Positions 17,419 through 25,520 of a DNA stretch of 64,000 bases are shown in pieces; position 1 is the first letter of the stretch, and every line of letters begins with the position of its first letter. Made by a program: the position numbers and the translations under genes. The stretch comes from Gammaproteobacteria bacterium (GTDB taxonomy: Bacteria; Pseudomonadota; Gammaproteobacteria; Natronospirales; REEB76). A model generated the notes under the pieces. That model saw nothing but the letters and a program-made list of their open reading frames with translations, was not told where the DNA came from and did not search any database. The stretch is from contig DASVOS010000004.1 in NCBI GenBank assembly GCA_036383255.1, positions 248,001-312,000 on the forward strand, given 5' to 3'.

Positions 17419-19866
17419 ATGACTCCTTCTATCCGGAAGGCCGGTATTCCTGCCCCCGTGCGCCCCAAGGCGCTCCTAGGCGTGGCCGTGCTCGTGTTCT
17501 GCAGCCTGCTCGCCATCGCCTACACCGCCATCGCGGTGCAGTCGGGCGTGCGCGCCTACGTGGCCGGCGAGGGCCAGTGGTCGAAGTCCGAGAAGGACGC
17601 GTTCATCTACCTCGCCCGCTACGCAGAGGCTGGCGCGGCGGAGGATTACGCGCGCTTCCGCCAGGAATTGGCGGTACCGCTGGGAGACCGGGACGCCCGG
17701 CTCGCCATGCTCGCGCCCAAGCTGGACCGGGACGCAGCCGCCCGCGGCCTCGCCGCCGGCCGCAACGCGCCGGCGGACATCCCCCTGATGATCCGGTTGT
17801 TCCGCTACGGCGGGCGGCTGCCCTACATGTCCGAAGCCATCGGCATCTGGACGGAGGCGGACCCCTCCATCGAGGAGCTATCGCGCATCGGCGAGGCCAT
17901 GCAGGCCGCGTACGCCGCACCCCGGCCCGCCGCCGGCGCGGTGCACGCGCTCTACCTGCGCGCCTTCGACATCAACGCGCGCCTGCGACCGTTGGAGGAC
18001 CGCTTCTCCGGCGCGCTGGCGGAAGGCGCGCTCTCCGTCAACAAGCTGCTGCTCACGGCGGTGGCCATGGGCGCGCTCTTGGTGCTGGGCTTGGGCTTCG
18101 CGGTGGTGAAGCGGCTCCTGGACGGCATGCACGTCTCGGAAGCGCTGTTCCGCGACACCTTCGAGCAGGCAGCGGTCGGCATCTGCCACGTGGCGCCGGA
18201 CGGGCGCGTGCTGCGGGTCAACCAGCGTTGCTGCGAGATCACCGGCCTGCCGCGCGAGGTGCTGGTGGGCCGGGCGTTCGGCAGCATCGTCGAAGCCCAG
18301 GATGCGTTGGAGGCGGAACTGCATGACGCGCGCGTCCTGAACGGCCAGGACTGGGTGCGCGTGGCCAAGCGGCGCCTGCGCCGCGAGGACGGCCGCCAGG
18401 TGTGGGCCCGCATCACCACCAGCCTGGTGCGAGGCGAGGCGGGCAGGCCCGACTACTTCCTCAACGTGATCGAGGACGTGTCGAGCGAGCAGGGCCTCAC
18501 CGAGCAGCTCTCCTACCAGGCCAGCCACGACGCGGTGACCGGCCTCGCCAACCGCTTCGAATTCGAGAAGCGCATCACCGAGGCGTTGCGCCGCGTCGAG
18601 GGCGGCGCGCCGGACGGCGCGCTCTGTTACCTCGACCTCGATCAGTTCAAGATCATCAACGACACGCTTGGCCACGTGGCGGGCGACGAATTGCTGCGCC
18701 AGCTGGCCCAGGAGCTGGGTGCACGGCTGCGCGCCGGCGACACCCTGGCGCGGCTGGGCGGCGACGAGTTCGGCGTGCTGCTGGAGGGCTGCCACGTGCA
18801 TGCCGCCAGCGTCATCGCCGAGGCGCTGCGCCGCAGCGTGGACAACAAGCGCTTCCTCTGGCAAGGGCGCGAGTACCGGGTGGGCGTGAGCATCGGGGTG
18901 GTGCCGATCGACCGCAAGACCGTCTCCGTGCAGCAGCTACTGAGCGACGCGGACGAGGCCTGCTACGCGGCCAAGGACCGCGGCCGCAACCTGGTGCAGG
19001 TGCACCAGCCGGACAGCGAGCAGACCGCGCGCCGTCACGTGGAGATGCAGTGGATCACGCGCCTGCGCGAGGCGCTGACGGGCGAGGGCCTGTCGCTGGT
19101 CTACCAGACCATCCAGCCGCTCGCGCCGGTGCCGGGCCAGGGCGAGCACTTCGAGGTGCTGCTGCGCATGCACCAGCGGGACGGCCTGCCGGTGCCGCCC
19201 GGCAGCTTCCTGTCGGTGGCGGAGCGCTACAACCTGGGTTCGAAGGTGGACGAATGGGTGGTGGAAGCCGCTCTCGGCTGGCTCGCCGCGCACCGCGAGG
19301 TGCTGGGGCACATCGGCCTGTGCAGCATCAACCTCTCGGCCCAGTCGCTCGGCAACGCGCGGTTCCTCGAGTTCCTGGAGGACGAGATCCGCCGCTACTC
19401 GGTGCCGCCGCACCTCCTGTGCTTCGAGATCACCGAGACCACCGCGGTCTCGGACATCGCCGCCGCCGGCCGTTTCATCGGCGCGCTGCGCGACATGGGC
19501 TGCCGCTTCTCGCTGGACGACTTCGGCAGCGGCATGTCCTCCTTCGCCTACCTGCGCTCGCTGCCGGTGGACTTCCTCAAGATCGACGGCGCCTTCATCC
19601 GCGGCATGGCGGCGGACCCCGTGAACCGGGCCGTGGTCGCCTCCATCAACGAGATCAGCCATACCCTCGGCAAGCGCACCATCGGCGAGTTCGTGGAAGA
19701 CGCCGCCACGCTGCAGGCGGCGCGGGAGGTCGGTCTCGACTACGCCCAGGGCTACGGGATAGCCAAGCCCCGGCCCATCAGCGAGCTGCTGTCGCTGGCG
19801 CGGCGCCGGCCGGCGCCGGAGCTCACTTCAGTTCCGACGTACACGCCGGACACCGTCTGGCCTTGA
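17419..19866 (+). CDS. Membrane PAS-GGDEF-EAL cyclic-di-GMP enzyme
   Basis: The 815-residue protein has one helix near residues 17-39, a periplasmic region of about 165 residues and a second helix near 212-232. A PAS domain (about 240-350), GGDEF domain (about 365-530) and EAL domain (about 545-800) follow. The cyclase motif GGDEF is intact, and RAGD five residues before it matches the product-inhibition I-site. The EAL motif reads EVLLRM, but other catalytic blocks (INLSAQS, CFEITET, DDFGSG, FLKIDG, QGYGIAKP) are present, so both activities are possible. It should sense a periplasmic or PAS signal and adjust cyclic-di-GMP. AGGAGG precedes ATG 17419. The 3' end overlaps mscL by 44 bases. Confidence 0.93.
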   Translation: MTPSIRKAGIPAPVRPKALLGVAVLVFCSLLAIAYTAIAVQSGVRAYVAGEGQWSKSEKDAFIYLARYAEAGAAEDYARFRQELAVPLGDRDARLAMLAPKLDRDAAARGLAAGRNAPADIPLMIRLFRYGGRLPYMSEAIGIWTEADPSIEELSRIGEAMQAAYAAPRPAAGAVHALYLRAFDINARLRPLEDRFSGALAEGALSVNKLLLTAVAMGALLVLGLGFAVVKRLLDGMHVSEALFRDTFEQAAVGICHVAPDGRVLRVNQRCCEITGLPREVLVGRAFGSIVEAQDALEAELHDARVLNGQDWVRVAKRRLRREDGRQVWARITTSLVRGEAGRPDYFLNVIEDVSSEQGLTEQLSYQASHDAVTGLANRFEFEKRITEALRRVEGGAPDGALCYLDLDQFKIINDTLGHVAGDELLRQLAQELGARLRAGDTLARLGGDEFGVLLEGCHVHAASVIAEALRRSVDNKRFLWQGREYRVGVSIGVVPIDRKTVSVQQLLSDADEACYAAKDRGRNLVQVHQPDSEQTARRHVEMQWITRLREALTGEGLSLVYQTIQPLAPVPGQGEHFEVLLRMHQRDGLPVPPGSFLSVAERYNLGSKVDEWVVEAALGWLAAHREVLGHIGLCSINLSAQSLGNARFLEFLEDEIRRYSVPPHLLCFEITETTAVSDIAAAGRFIGALRDMGCRFSLDDFGSGMSSFAYLRSLPVDFLKIDGAFIRGMAADPVNRAVVASINEISHTLGKRTIGEFVEDAATLQAAREVGLDYAQGYGIAKPRPISELLSLARRRPAPELTSVPTYTPDTVWP

Positions 19867-20278
19867 TGTTGATGCTGGAGAAGCAGTAGGGGCAGTCCTT
19901 GGTGGTGGCTGCCGGATCGGGGTGGCTCTCGAGGCTGCGGCGGACCCGGTTCATGGCCCGGATCAGCATGAACACCGCGAACGCCAGGATGATGAAGCTG
20001 ATCACGCTGTTCACGAACAGGCCCCAGTTCAGGGTCACGGCGCCGGCGGCGTGGGCATCCGCCAGGTTGGCATAGGGCCCTGGCGCCTTGGGGCCCCGCT
20101 TCAGCACCACGAACAGGTTGGCGAAGTCCACGTCGCCGAGCAGGAGGCCGATGGGCGGCATCACCACGTCGTCCACCAGCGACTTCACGATGGTGCCGAA
20201 GGCCCCGCCGATGATGATGCCCACCGCCATGTCTACCACGTTGCCGCGCACGGCGAATTCACGGAATTCCTTCAGCAT
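19823..20278 (-). CDS. mscL: Large-conductance mechanosensitive channel MscL with C-terminal zinc-ribbon-like tail
   Basis: The 151-residue protein begins with the MscL signature LKEFREFAVRGNVVDMAVGIIIGGAFG. It has two membrane helices, the second near INSVISFIILAFAVFMLI. MscL opens under membrane tension to release solutes during osmotic downshock. After the usual cytoplasmic helix the tail carries CPYC...RCPAC, four cysteines spaced like a rubredoxin-type zinc ribbon. ATG at 20278 has GGAGG at about eight bases; the frame upstream of it is not MscL-like. The last 44 bases lie antisense to the end of the GGDEF/EAL gene. Confidence 0.93.
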   Translation of the reverse strand: MLKEFREFAVRGNVVDMAVGIIIGGAFGTIVKSLVDDVVMPPIGLLLGDVDFANLFVVLKRGPKAPGPYANLADAHAAGAVTLNWGLFVNSVISFIILAFAVFMLIRAMNRVRRSLESHPDPAATTKDCPYCFSSINIKARRCPACTSELK

Positions 20279-20327
20279 CACGCACCTCCGTATCCTCCGG
20301 GAGCATAGCACCGCATCCGCCACTTGC

Positions 20328-20340
20328 TAGAATGCGCGCA
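20328..20340 (+). promoter_or_regulatory. -10 box immediately before hemH, probable leaderless start
   Basis: TAGAAT (20328-20333) is followed by six bases and then the hemH ATG at 20340. No ribosome-binding site is visible. If this is the -10 element, transcription begins at or next to the A of the start codon. Confidence 0.45.
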
Positions 20341-21329
20341 TGGCGAGCGCGGCACCTTCCACCGGCATCCTGCTCCTGAACCTCGGCACCCCGGACGCGC
20401 CCACGGTGCCGGCCCTGCGCCGCTACCTCGCGGAATTCCTGTCGGACCCGGACGTGGTGACGCTCCCGCGCCTCCTGTGGCTGCCGCTCCTGTATCTCGT
20501 GGTGCTGCGCACCCGCCCTGCCAGGTCCGCCGCGGCCTATGCCTCGGTCTGGACCGCCGGGGGCTCGCCGCTGCTCGCCAACAGCCGCGCGCTCGCCGCG
20601 AAGCTCGCGCCCGCGCTGCGCGGACGGCTGGGCCCGGTGAGCCTGGCGCTGGGGATGCGTTACGGAAATCCGTCCCTCGCCGACGCGCTCACGGAACTGA
20701 AGCGCGCAGGCACCACGCGCCTATTGGTGCTGCCGCTCTACCCCCAATACGCGGCCGCCACCACCGGCTCCGCTTTCAGGGCCGTCGACCAGGCCCTGAA
20801 GCGACTGGACTGGGCGCCGGCGGTACAGCGTATCCCCGGCTACCACGATCACCCTGCCTACATCGGGGCGCTCGCCGCCAGCGTGCATGACTACTGGGCC
20901 GACCACGGCCGCGGCGCGCGATTCATCATCTCCTTCCATGGCATCCCCCGCCAGGTCTCGGAAGCCGGCGATCCCTATGCCGGCCAGTGCGCCGTGACGG
21001 CGAAGCTGCTGGCGCGACGCCTGGACCTCGCGGATGCAGATTGGCGCTTGGCGTTCCAGTCCCGCTTCGGGCGGGCGGAGTGGCTCAAGCCCTACACCGA
21101 AGAAGTGTTGCGGGAATGCGCCGCCCGGGGCGACAAGCGCGTGGACGTGATCTGCCCGGGTTTTCCCGCCGACTGCCTGGAGACCCTGGAGGAGATCTCG
21201 CTGCGCTACGCCGAGAGCTTCCGCGCCGCGGGTGGCGAGGCGCTGCGCTATATCCCGGCGCTCAACGCCGGCGAGTCCCACGTGCGCGCGCTCACGGACC
21301 TGGCGGCCGCGGCGCTGGCGGAGGGCTGA
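20340..21329 (+). CDS. hemH: Ferrochelatase
   Basis: The 329-residue enzyme inserts ferrous iron into protoporphyrin IX, the last step of haem synthesis. It shows the opening GILLLNLGTPDAP, the metal-binding histidine in ISFHGIP (about residue 200), QSRFGRAEWLKPYT, and the acidic CLETLEEI segment. The length is normal for proteobacterial HemH. The short promoter-like spacing upstream suggests a leaderless mRNA. The stop is one base from the VOC-protein start, so the two genes are probably cotranscribed. Confidence 0.95.
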   Translation: MASAAPSTGILLLNLGTPDAPTVPALRRYLAEFLSDPDVVTLPRLLWLPLLYLVVLRTRPARSAAAYASVWTAGGSPLLANSRALAAKLAPALRGRLGPVSLALGMRYGNPSLADALTELKRAGTTRLLVLPLYPQYAAATTGSAFRAVDQALKRLDWAPAVQRIPGYHDHPAYIGALAASVHDYWADHGRGARFIISFHGIPRQVSEAGDPYAGQCAVTAKLLARRLDLADADWRLAFQSRFGRAEWLKPYTEEVLRECAARGDKRVDVICPGFPADCLETLEEISLRYAESFRAAGGEALRYIPALNAGESHVRALTDLAAAALAEG

Positions 21330-21330
21330 C

Positions 21331-22020
21331 ATGCTCGGCGATTTCCTGGAGCTCAGCCTCAGTACTGCCGACATGCTCGGCTCCATGGAGTTCTACCGCA
21401 AGCTTGGCTTCCACGAAGCCACGGTGGGCGGGAGCTGGAGCCACCCTTACCTGGTGTTCACCGATGGCCGCATCCACGTGGGCCTGCACAAGCGTGAGCC
21501 TCGGCCGCCGGCCTTGAGCTTCGTGCTGCCGGACCTGCGCGCACGCATGGGGGGCTTCGAGGTGCTCGGCATCGAGTTCGCCTGGTGCGAGATCGGCCTG
21601 GACCAGTTCCATCACCTGGGTTTCGACGACCCGGACCAGGGCCAGGTGGCGCTGGTGGAGGCCCGCACCTTCTCGCCGGTGCACGCTTCCCATCTCACAC
21701 CCTCGCTCTGCGGTTACTTCACCGAGTACCGGCTGCCGGTGCAGGATCTGGATGCCAGCGCCCGCTTCTGGGAATCCCTGGGGCTCATCGTCGAGCCCGG
21801 CGGCGCGGACTACACCCAGGCTTCCTGGGGCGGCATCAACCTGGGGCTGCAGCGGCCCCGAGGCCGCGCCCGCCCGACGCTGGTGTTCGAGAGCGCCAAC
21901 CTGGAGGAAGCCGGCGCGCTGCTGGAGATGCGCGGCCTGCCGGTGCGGCCGGACCCGGAAGGATTGCGGGTCCCGACACCGGAGGGTATCGAACTGTTGC
22001 TGCGTCCCGAGGGACCTTGA
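21331..22020 (+). CDS. Two-domain VOC (glyoxalase/bleomycin-resistance fold) protein
   Basis: The 229-residue protein contains two VOC units. The first opens LELSLSTADMLGSMEFYRKLGF (about residues 6-27), and the second opens EYRLPVQDLDASARFWESLGL (about 131-151). VOC proteins often use paired units to form one metal site, but the usual metal ligands are not obvious here, so the substrate and activity are unknown. The start is ATG at 21331, one base after the hemH stop, which implies coupling with hemH. The frame open upstream of it lies inside hemH. Confidence 0.85.
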   Translation: MLGDFLELSLSTADMLGSMEFYRKLGFHEATVGGSWSHPYLVFTDGRIHVGLHKREPRPPALSFVLPDLRARMGGFEVLGIEFAWCEIGLDQFHHLGFDDPDQGQVALVEARTFSPVHASHLTPSLCGYFTEYRLPVQDLDASARFWESLGLIVEPGGADYTQASWGGINLGLQRPRGRARPTLVFESANLEEAGALLEMRGLPVRPDPEGLRVPTPEGIELLLRPEGP

Positions 22021-22064
22021 GGCCGTGCTAGAGTCGCAGCGCATCTTCTGAAGGGGCGTACAGG

Positions 22065-22631
22065 ATGAACTCCGACATCAATCACCTGCTGGGACAGGCC
22101 GCATTCTTCGCTTTCTTCCTGTGGATCATCTATCGCCGCTTCCGCCGCCTGTTCGGCCGGCAGGAGTTCAGGCCCAAGAGCATGATCTTCCGCGTCGTGC
22201 TGCTGTCGGTGATCTCCGCGTTCCTGCTCATCCCCTCGTTCTTCGCCACCAAGCTGGCCCTGGCCGCGATCGCGGGTGCCGCCGTGGGTGTGGGCCTGGG
22301 GCTGTGGGGCGCCAGACACACGCGTTTCGAGAAGGTGGATGGCAAGCTGTTCTACATCCCCCACACCTATGCCGGCATGGTGGTCTCGGCCCTGTTCATC
22401 GGGCGGCTCGCGTACAAGATCGTGTCCGGCGGCCTCTCGCCCGGTGTAGCCACGATGGATGCCACCCCGGGCATCAGCGACTTCAGCCACATGCTGCATC
22501 CCCTCACCTACATCGCCTTCTTCGCCCTCGCCGGCTACTACATCTACTACTACGGCTACGTGCTGTACGAGTCCAAGCATCTGAAGCCCAGGGACTGGGA
22601 AGGTGCCTCCCTGCGAGGCGACATCAAGTAA
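22065..22631 (+). CDS. CcdC-like (DUF1453) membrane protein
   Basis: The 188-residue inner-membrane protein has five helices, an arginine-rich first loop (YRRFRRLFGRQEFRPKSM) and the DUF1453 feature GARHTRFEKVDGKLFYIPH between helices. CcdC is named after a cytochrome-c biogenesis locus in Bacillus, but a direct role there is unproven. AAGGGG lies upstream of ATG 22065. The end overlaps the convergent SRAP gene by eight bases. Confidence 0.8.
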   Translation: MNSDINHLLGQAAFFAFFLWIIYRRFRRLFGRQEFRPKSMIFRVVLLSVISAFLLIPSFFATKLALAAIAGAAVGVGLGLWGARHTRFEKVDGKLFYIPHTYAGMVVSALFIGRLAYKIVSGGLSPGVATMDATPGISDFSHMLHPLTYIAFFALAGYYIYYYGYVLYESKHLKPRDWEGASLRGDIK

Positions 22632-23322
22632 GTCCCGTCGCTCTCCCGCCGTCCTCCGCCGGCGGCAGTGCCGCCCGCTCGATGCATTTCTCGGTGTTAT
22701 GCACGGGGTTGTTCACGTACGGTCCCACCGGATAACTCTCCAGGTCCGCAGGCCTGTACGGCCGCAGCGAGTTCCTTAGGCGCTTCAGGTCCTGGTTGTT
22801 CGGGTCCAGCCACACCTCGTACTCGTATGCCGAGAGGATCGCCGGCGTGCGGTTGTGGATCAGCGTGGAGGTGGGATTCGCGTTTGTGGTGATGATGGCA
22901 TAGGTGTCCTCCTCCACCCAGTCGCCGCTGCGGCAGGGCACCCAGATCCCGGCGAACGCGATCAGCCCGTCGTTCTTCCGGTGCAGGTACAGGGGTTGCT
23001 TGGCGTTGTCGTTGTCCGGCCACTCATACCAGCCGGAGGCGGGCACGATGCAACGCCGCTCCAGGGCGGACTCCTTGAACATGAGGGTGTCGAAGATGTG
23101 CTCGGCCCGCACGTTGATCTGGGCGTGGCTCTCCTCACGCAGCCACCGCGGCTGGAAGCCCCAGCGCATGTCGTCGCAACGCGGTGAGCCGCCCACCATC
23201 CGCACCACCGGCGCCCGGGTGTGGGGGCTGATGTTGAAGCGTGACTTCATGTCCGTCGGCAGGCACAGGCCGCGCGGCGGCCTACCGACCTTGCTTGGGA
23301 TCAGCGAGTAGCGCGCGCACAC
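22624..23322 (-). CDS. SRAP (YedK/HMCES-type) protein that crosslinks to abasic sites
   Basis: The 232-residue SRAP protein should bind abasic sites in single-stranded DNA through its second residue, cysteine, once methionine is removed. The start therefore matters. GTG at 23322 is followed directly by TGC, giving M-C-A-R-Y-S, which matches the family opening MCGRYS. A longer frame with an upstream ATG would bury the cysteine and abolish the chemistry. Other active-site blocks are NVRAEHIF (Asn, Glu), SGWYEW (Glu) and HNRTPAI (His). No clear ribosome site precedes the GTG. The 3' end overlaps the CcdC-like gene. Confidence 0.9.
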   Translation of the reverse strand: MCARYSLIPSKVGRPPRGLCLPTDMKSRFNISPHTRAPVVRMVGGSPRCDDMRWGFQPRWLREESHAQINVRAEHIFDTLMFKESALERRCIVPASGWYEWPDNDNAKQPLYLHRKNDGLIAFAGIWVPCRSGDWVEEDTYAIITTNANPTSTLIHNRTPAILSAYEYEVWLDPNNQDLKRLRNSLRPYRPADLESYPVGPYVNNPVHNTEKCIERAALPPAEDGGRATGLT

Positions 23323-23443
23323 GGGGAAAGCTCGGGAGGATATGCGGAAGGCATGCGCCATTCTTTTTGCGCGGCATGCGACGCGTCAAATCTTCCTTAC
23401 ACTGGAAGGGGAATGCTCGGACTCCTGATAGGAATCCTTCAGG

Positions 23444-24394
23444 TCATCTCCTGTCCAACCACACGACCAGTCCCTTGGCGTTCAGGTCCACATCCATCTC
23501 GAGCCAGGTATCCACCGTAGCCTGGTCCAGCGTGCAGCCATGCTCCCGAACGCGCTTCACGAGATAGGCATGCAGCTTGTGCTTGAGCTTCTCCAGGCGC
23601 GCCTCGCCCGCATCCTTGAGGCCCTGCGCCATGTGCACGAACTCGTCCAGGTGCGCGTGCATGTCTTGTGCCAATGGTTCCGGGTTACCCACCCGGCTGT
23701 AGTGGGTGAGGTACACGTACTTCGGCGCGTAGCTCATGATCCGGTCCAGGGAAGCGTGGGCTTGGATGGGGTCGAAATGCACGGGGGTGGTGGCGGGGAA
23801 GATGAAGGGACCCTTGGCCGTATCGAACACCCGGTAGGAGATGCCGAAGGTGTCGCCTGTGAACACGCCCTCGCTCGCCGGATCCACGATGCAATAGTGG
23901 TGCAGCGCGTGGCCCGGCGTGTGGATGAGCGTGAGCTCGCTGCCGCCCAGCCGCAGGGTCATACCATCCACAGCCTGCACGATACGGTCCACGGGGATGC
24001 CCGGGATGTCGCCATAGAGCCGCCGGAACTCCGCCTCGCCGTAGACCGCCTTGGTGCCCTCGATGAGCTTCTCGGGATGCGCGATGTGCCCGGCCCCGCG
24101 CGGGTGCACCACCACCTTGGCGTTCGGCAGGTGCTTCATCAGCTGGCCGGCGCCGCCAGCATGGTCCAGGTGGATATGGGTGAGGAACACCCAGTCCACC
24201 GCCGCCGCGTCCACACCCAGCTCCCCGAGCGCCGCGAGCAGCAAGGGCACCGAGTGGGTCGTGCCGGTATCCACGAAAGCGGCGCGGCCGCCGCGCACCA
24301 GGATGTGGCTCGCGTCCAGGAGTGGCCGCACATAGTCGGTGTCCACGGCCGCGATGCCGTGGTCGAAGCGCAGGAGGGAAGGTCTCGTGGCCAT
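23444..24394 (-). CDS. MBL-fold metallo-hydrolase
   Basis: The 316-residue protein has the metallo-beta-lactamase fold with metal ligands in THIHLDHAGG, a histidine in TPGHALHH and an aspartate in FTGDTFG. The later histidine is in YLTHYS. The substrate is unknown; lactone or thioester hydrolysis is typical of such proteins. I chose ATG at 24394 because TACAAT (24400-24405) lies only five bases upstream of it. That makes the ATG at 24412, which precedes the box, unlikely to be on the transcript. Confidence 0.88.
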   Translation of the reverse strand: MATRPSLLRFDHGIAAVDTDYVRPLLDASHILVRGGRAAFVDTGTTHSVPLLLAALGELGVDAAAVDWVFLTHIHLDHAGGAGQLMKHLPNAKVVVHPRGAGHIAHPEKLIEGTKAVYGEAEFRRLYGDIPGIPVDRIVQAVDGMTLRLGGSELTLIHTPGHALHHYCIVDPASEGVFTGDTFGISYRVFDTAKGPFIFPATTPVHFDPIQAHASLDRIMSYAPKYVYLTHYSRVGNPEPLAQDMHAHLDEFVHMAQGLKDAGEARLEKLKHKLHAYLVKRVREHGCTLDQATVDTWLEMDVDLNAKGLVVWLDRR

Positions 24395-24405
24395 CGCGCA
24401 TTGTA
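24395..24405 (-). promoter_or_regulatory. -10 box directly before the MBL-fold gene, probable leaderless start
   Basis: On the minus strand TACAAT (24400-24405) is followed by GCGCG and the ATG at 24394. The layout is the same as upstream of hemH (TAGAAT, GCGCGC, ATG). No ribosome-binding site is visible. Confidence 0.45.
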
Positions 24406-24483
24406 CCGTCATGCCCTGGGAAGCCTTGTGCGACGCGGGGCCGGGCGCTAAGCTTTTACATAATAATCATCGTCTGGATCCGC

Positions 24484-25449
24484 ATGTTGCGTACCCCGGC
24501 CGCCGCGGCAGGAATGCTCGCCCTCCTCGCCACGTTCTCCGTGCGCGCGGAAGGCGCGCCACCTGCCGTGCCCGCGGTTAACGCACAGCAGGAACAGACC
24601 CCGGAAGCCCCCGGCATGGAAGTGACCTGGGACACGAACCCGTACTACACGGACGTGGACCTCAACATCCCGCTCACCGACACGCCCATCCCCACCATCC
24701 GCTCCGACAGCGAGGCGGTTATCTACCGCGACCTCATCGAGGGCTCGCTGGTGCCGCGCTTCATGCTGCTCGAGGCGAGCGTGTACCCGATGCCGGTGCT
24801 CGGCACCTACATCAAGTCCCACGACCCCGGCCTCTACCGCGAGGGCGAGATCAGCCACACCGGCGTGAACGTGATCGAGTCCGCCACCGCCGGCTTCCAG
24901 GAACCCTGGGCGCTGTCGGCGTTCTTCGGCAACATCGCGAACCTGGAGCGGCCCGGCCAGGAGCACCAGAGCAACAACCTGGGCTACACCGGCTACCTCG
25001 TCAGCGCCGGCGCGCAGCACATCAAGGACAACGTGCTGATCCAGGACAAGTGGTACGAGGTGGAGTGGAAGATCAAGGGCGACCTCAACGACGCGGCGCA
25101 GAAGCTGTCCTGGAGCTTCCGCGTCGGCGGCAAGTTCAACGCCAACCCCGACATCACCGACGTGATGTACCTCGGCATCCACCGCAACAACCTGGACTTC
25201 AACCAGCCGTTCCTGAGCTGGTTCAAGAACTCCGACGTGGACCTGCAGCTCTCGTTCTCGCAGCACGGCGGCCAGGTGGTGCGGGAGCAGCTGGTGTTCG
25301 GCAAGAAGTACCCGTTCCCGGAGAAGGGCTTCTCGCTCACGCTGGACGTGGGTTTCGTGTGGGACAGCGCGAACGAGTACTCGGGTGTGCTGCGCACGGA
25401 TAACTCGAGTTCGTTGACCCTGGTCCTGCGCCCCGGGATCGAGTTCTAA
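24484..25449 (+). CDS. Secreted, outer-membrane-like protein of unknown function
   Basis: This 321-residue protein has a signal peptide (residues 1-25). The mature part alternates hydrophobic and polar residues in many strands and ends in phenylalanine after LTLVLRPGIEF, as outer-membrane beta-barrels do. Repeated aromatic pairs and the WDTNPYYTDVDLNIPL segment near the start do not point to a family I know. ATG at 24484 starts the signal peptide; the longer frame upstream is antisense to the MBL gene. An AT-rich promoter-like stretch (TACATAATAAT) precedes it. A copy of the foldback repeat follows. Confidence 0.7.
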   Translation: MLRTPAAAAGMLALLATFSVRAEGAPPAVPAVNAQQEQTPEAPGMEVTWDTNPYYTDVDLNIPLTDTPIPTIRSDSEAVIYRDLIEGSLVPRFMLLEASVYPMPVLGTYIKSHDPGLYREGEISHTGVNVIESATAGFQEPWALSAFFGNIANLERPGQEHQSNNLGYTGYLVSAGAQHIKDNVLIQDKWYEVEWKIKGDLNDAAQKLSWSFRVGGKFNANPDITDVMYLGIHRNNLDFNQPFLSWFKNSDVDLQLSFSQHGGQVVREQLVFGKKYPFPEKGFSLTLDVGFVWDSANEYSGVLRTDNSSSLTLVLRPGIEF

Positions 25450-25468
25450 GGGTCGAAAGCAAGCCCCC

Positions 25469-25517
25469 CAAGCGTCGCGAGCGGCCGCGACGAGCTATGC
25501 CAAGCGCAGCAGCTGTG
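25469..25517 (+). repeat. Shortened copy of the foldback repeat
   Basis: AAGCGTCGCGAGCG (25470-25483) and AGCGCAGCAGCT (from 25503) match the two ends of the 121-bp repeat at 39614-39734 and 47122-47242. The middle is replaced by about 20 unrelated bases. GTCGCG and CGCGAC within it form a perfect small hairpin. It lies between two convergent genes. Confidence 0.75.
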
Positions 25518-25520
25518 TGA

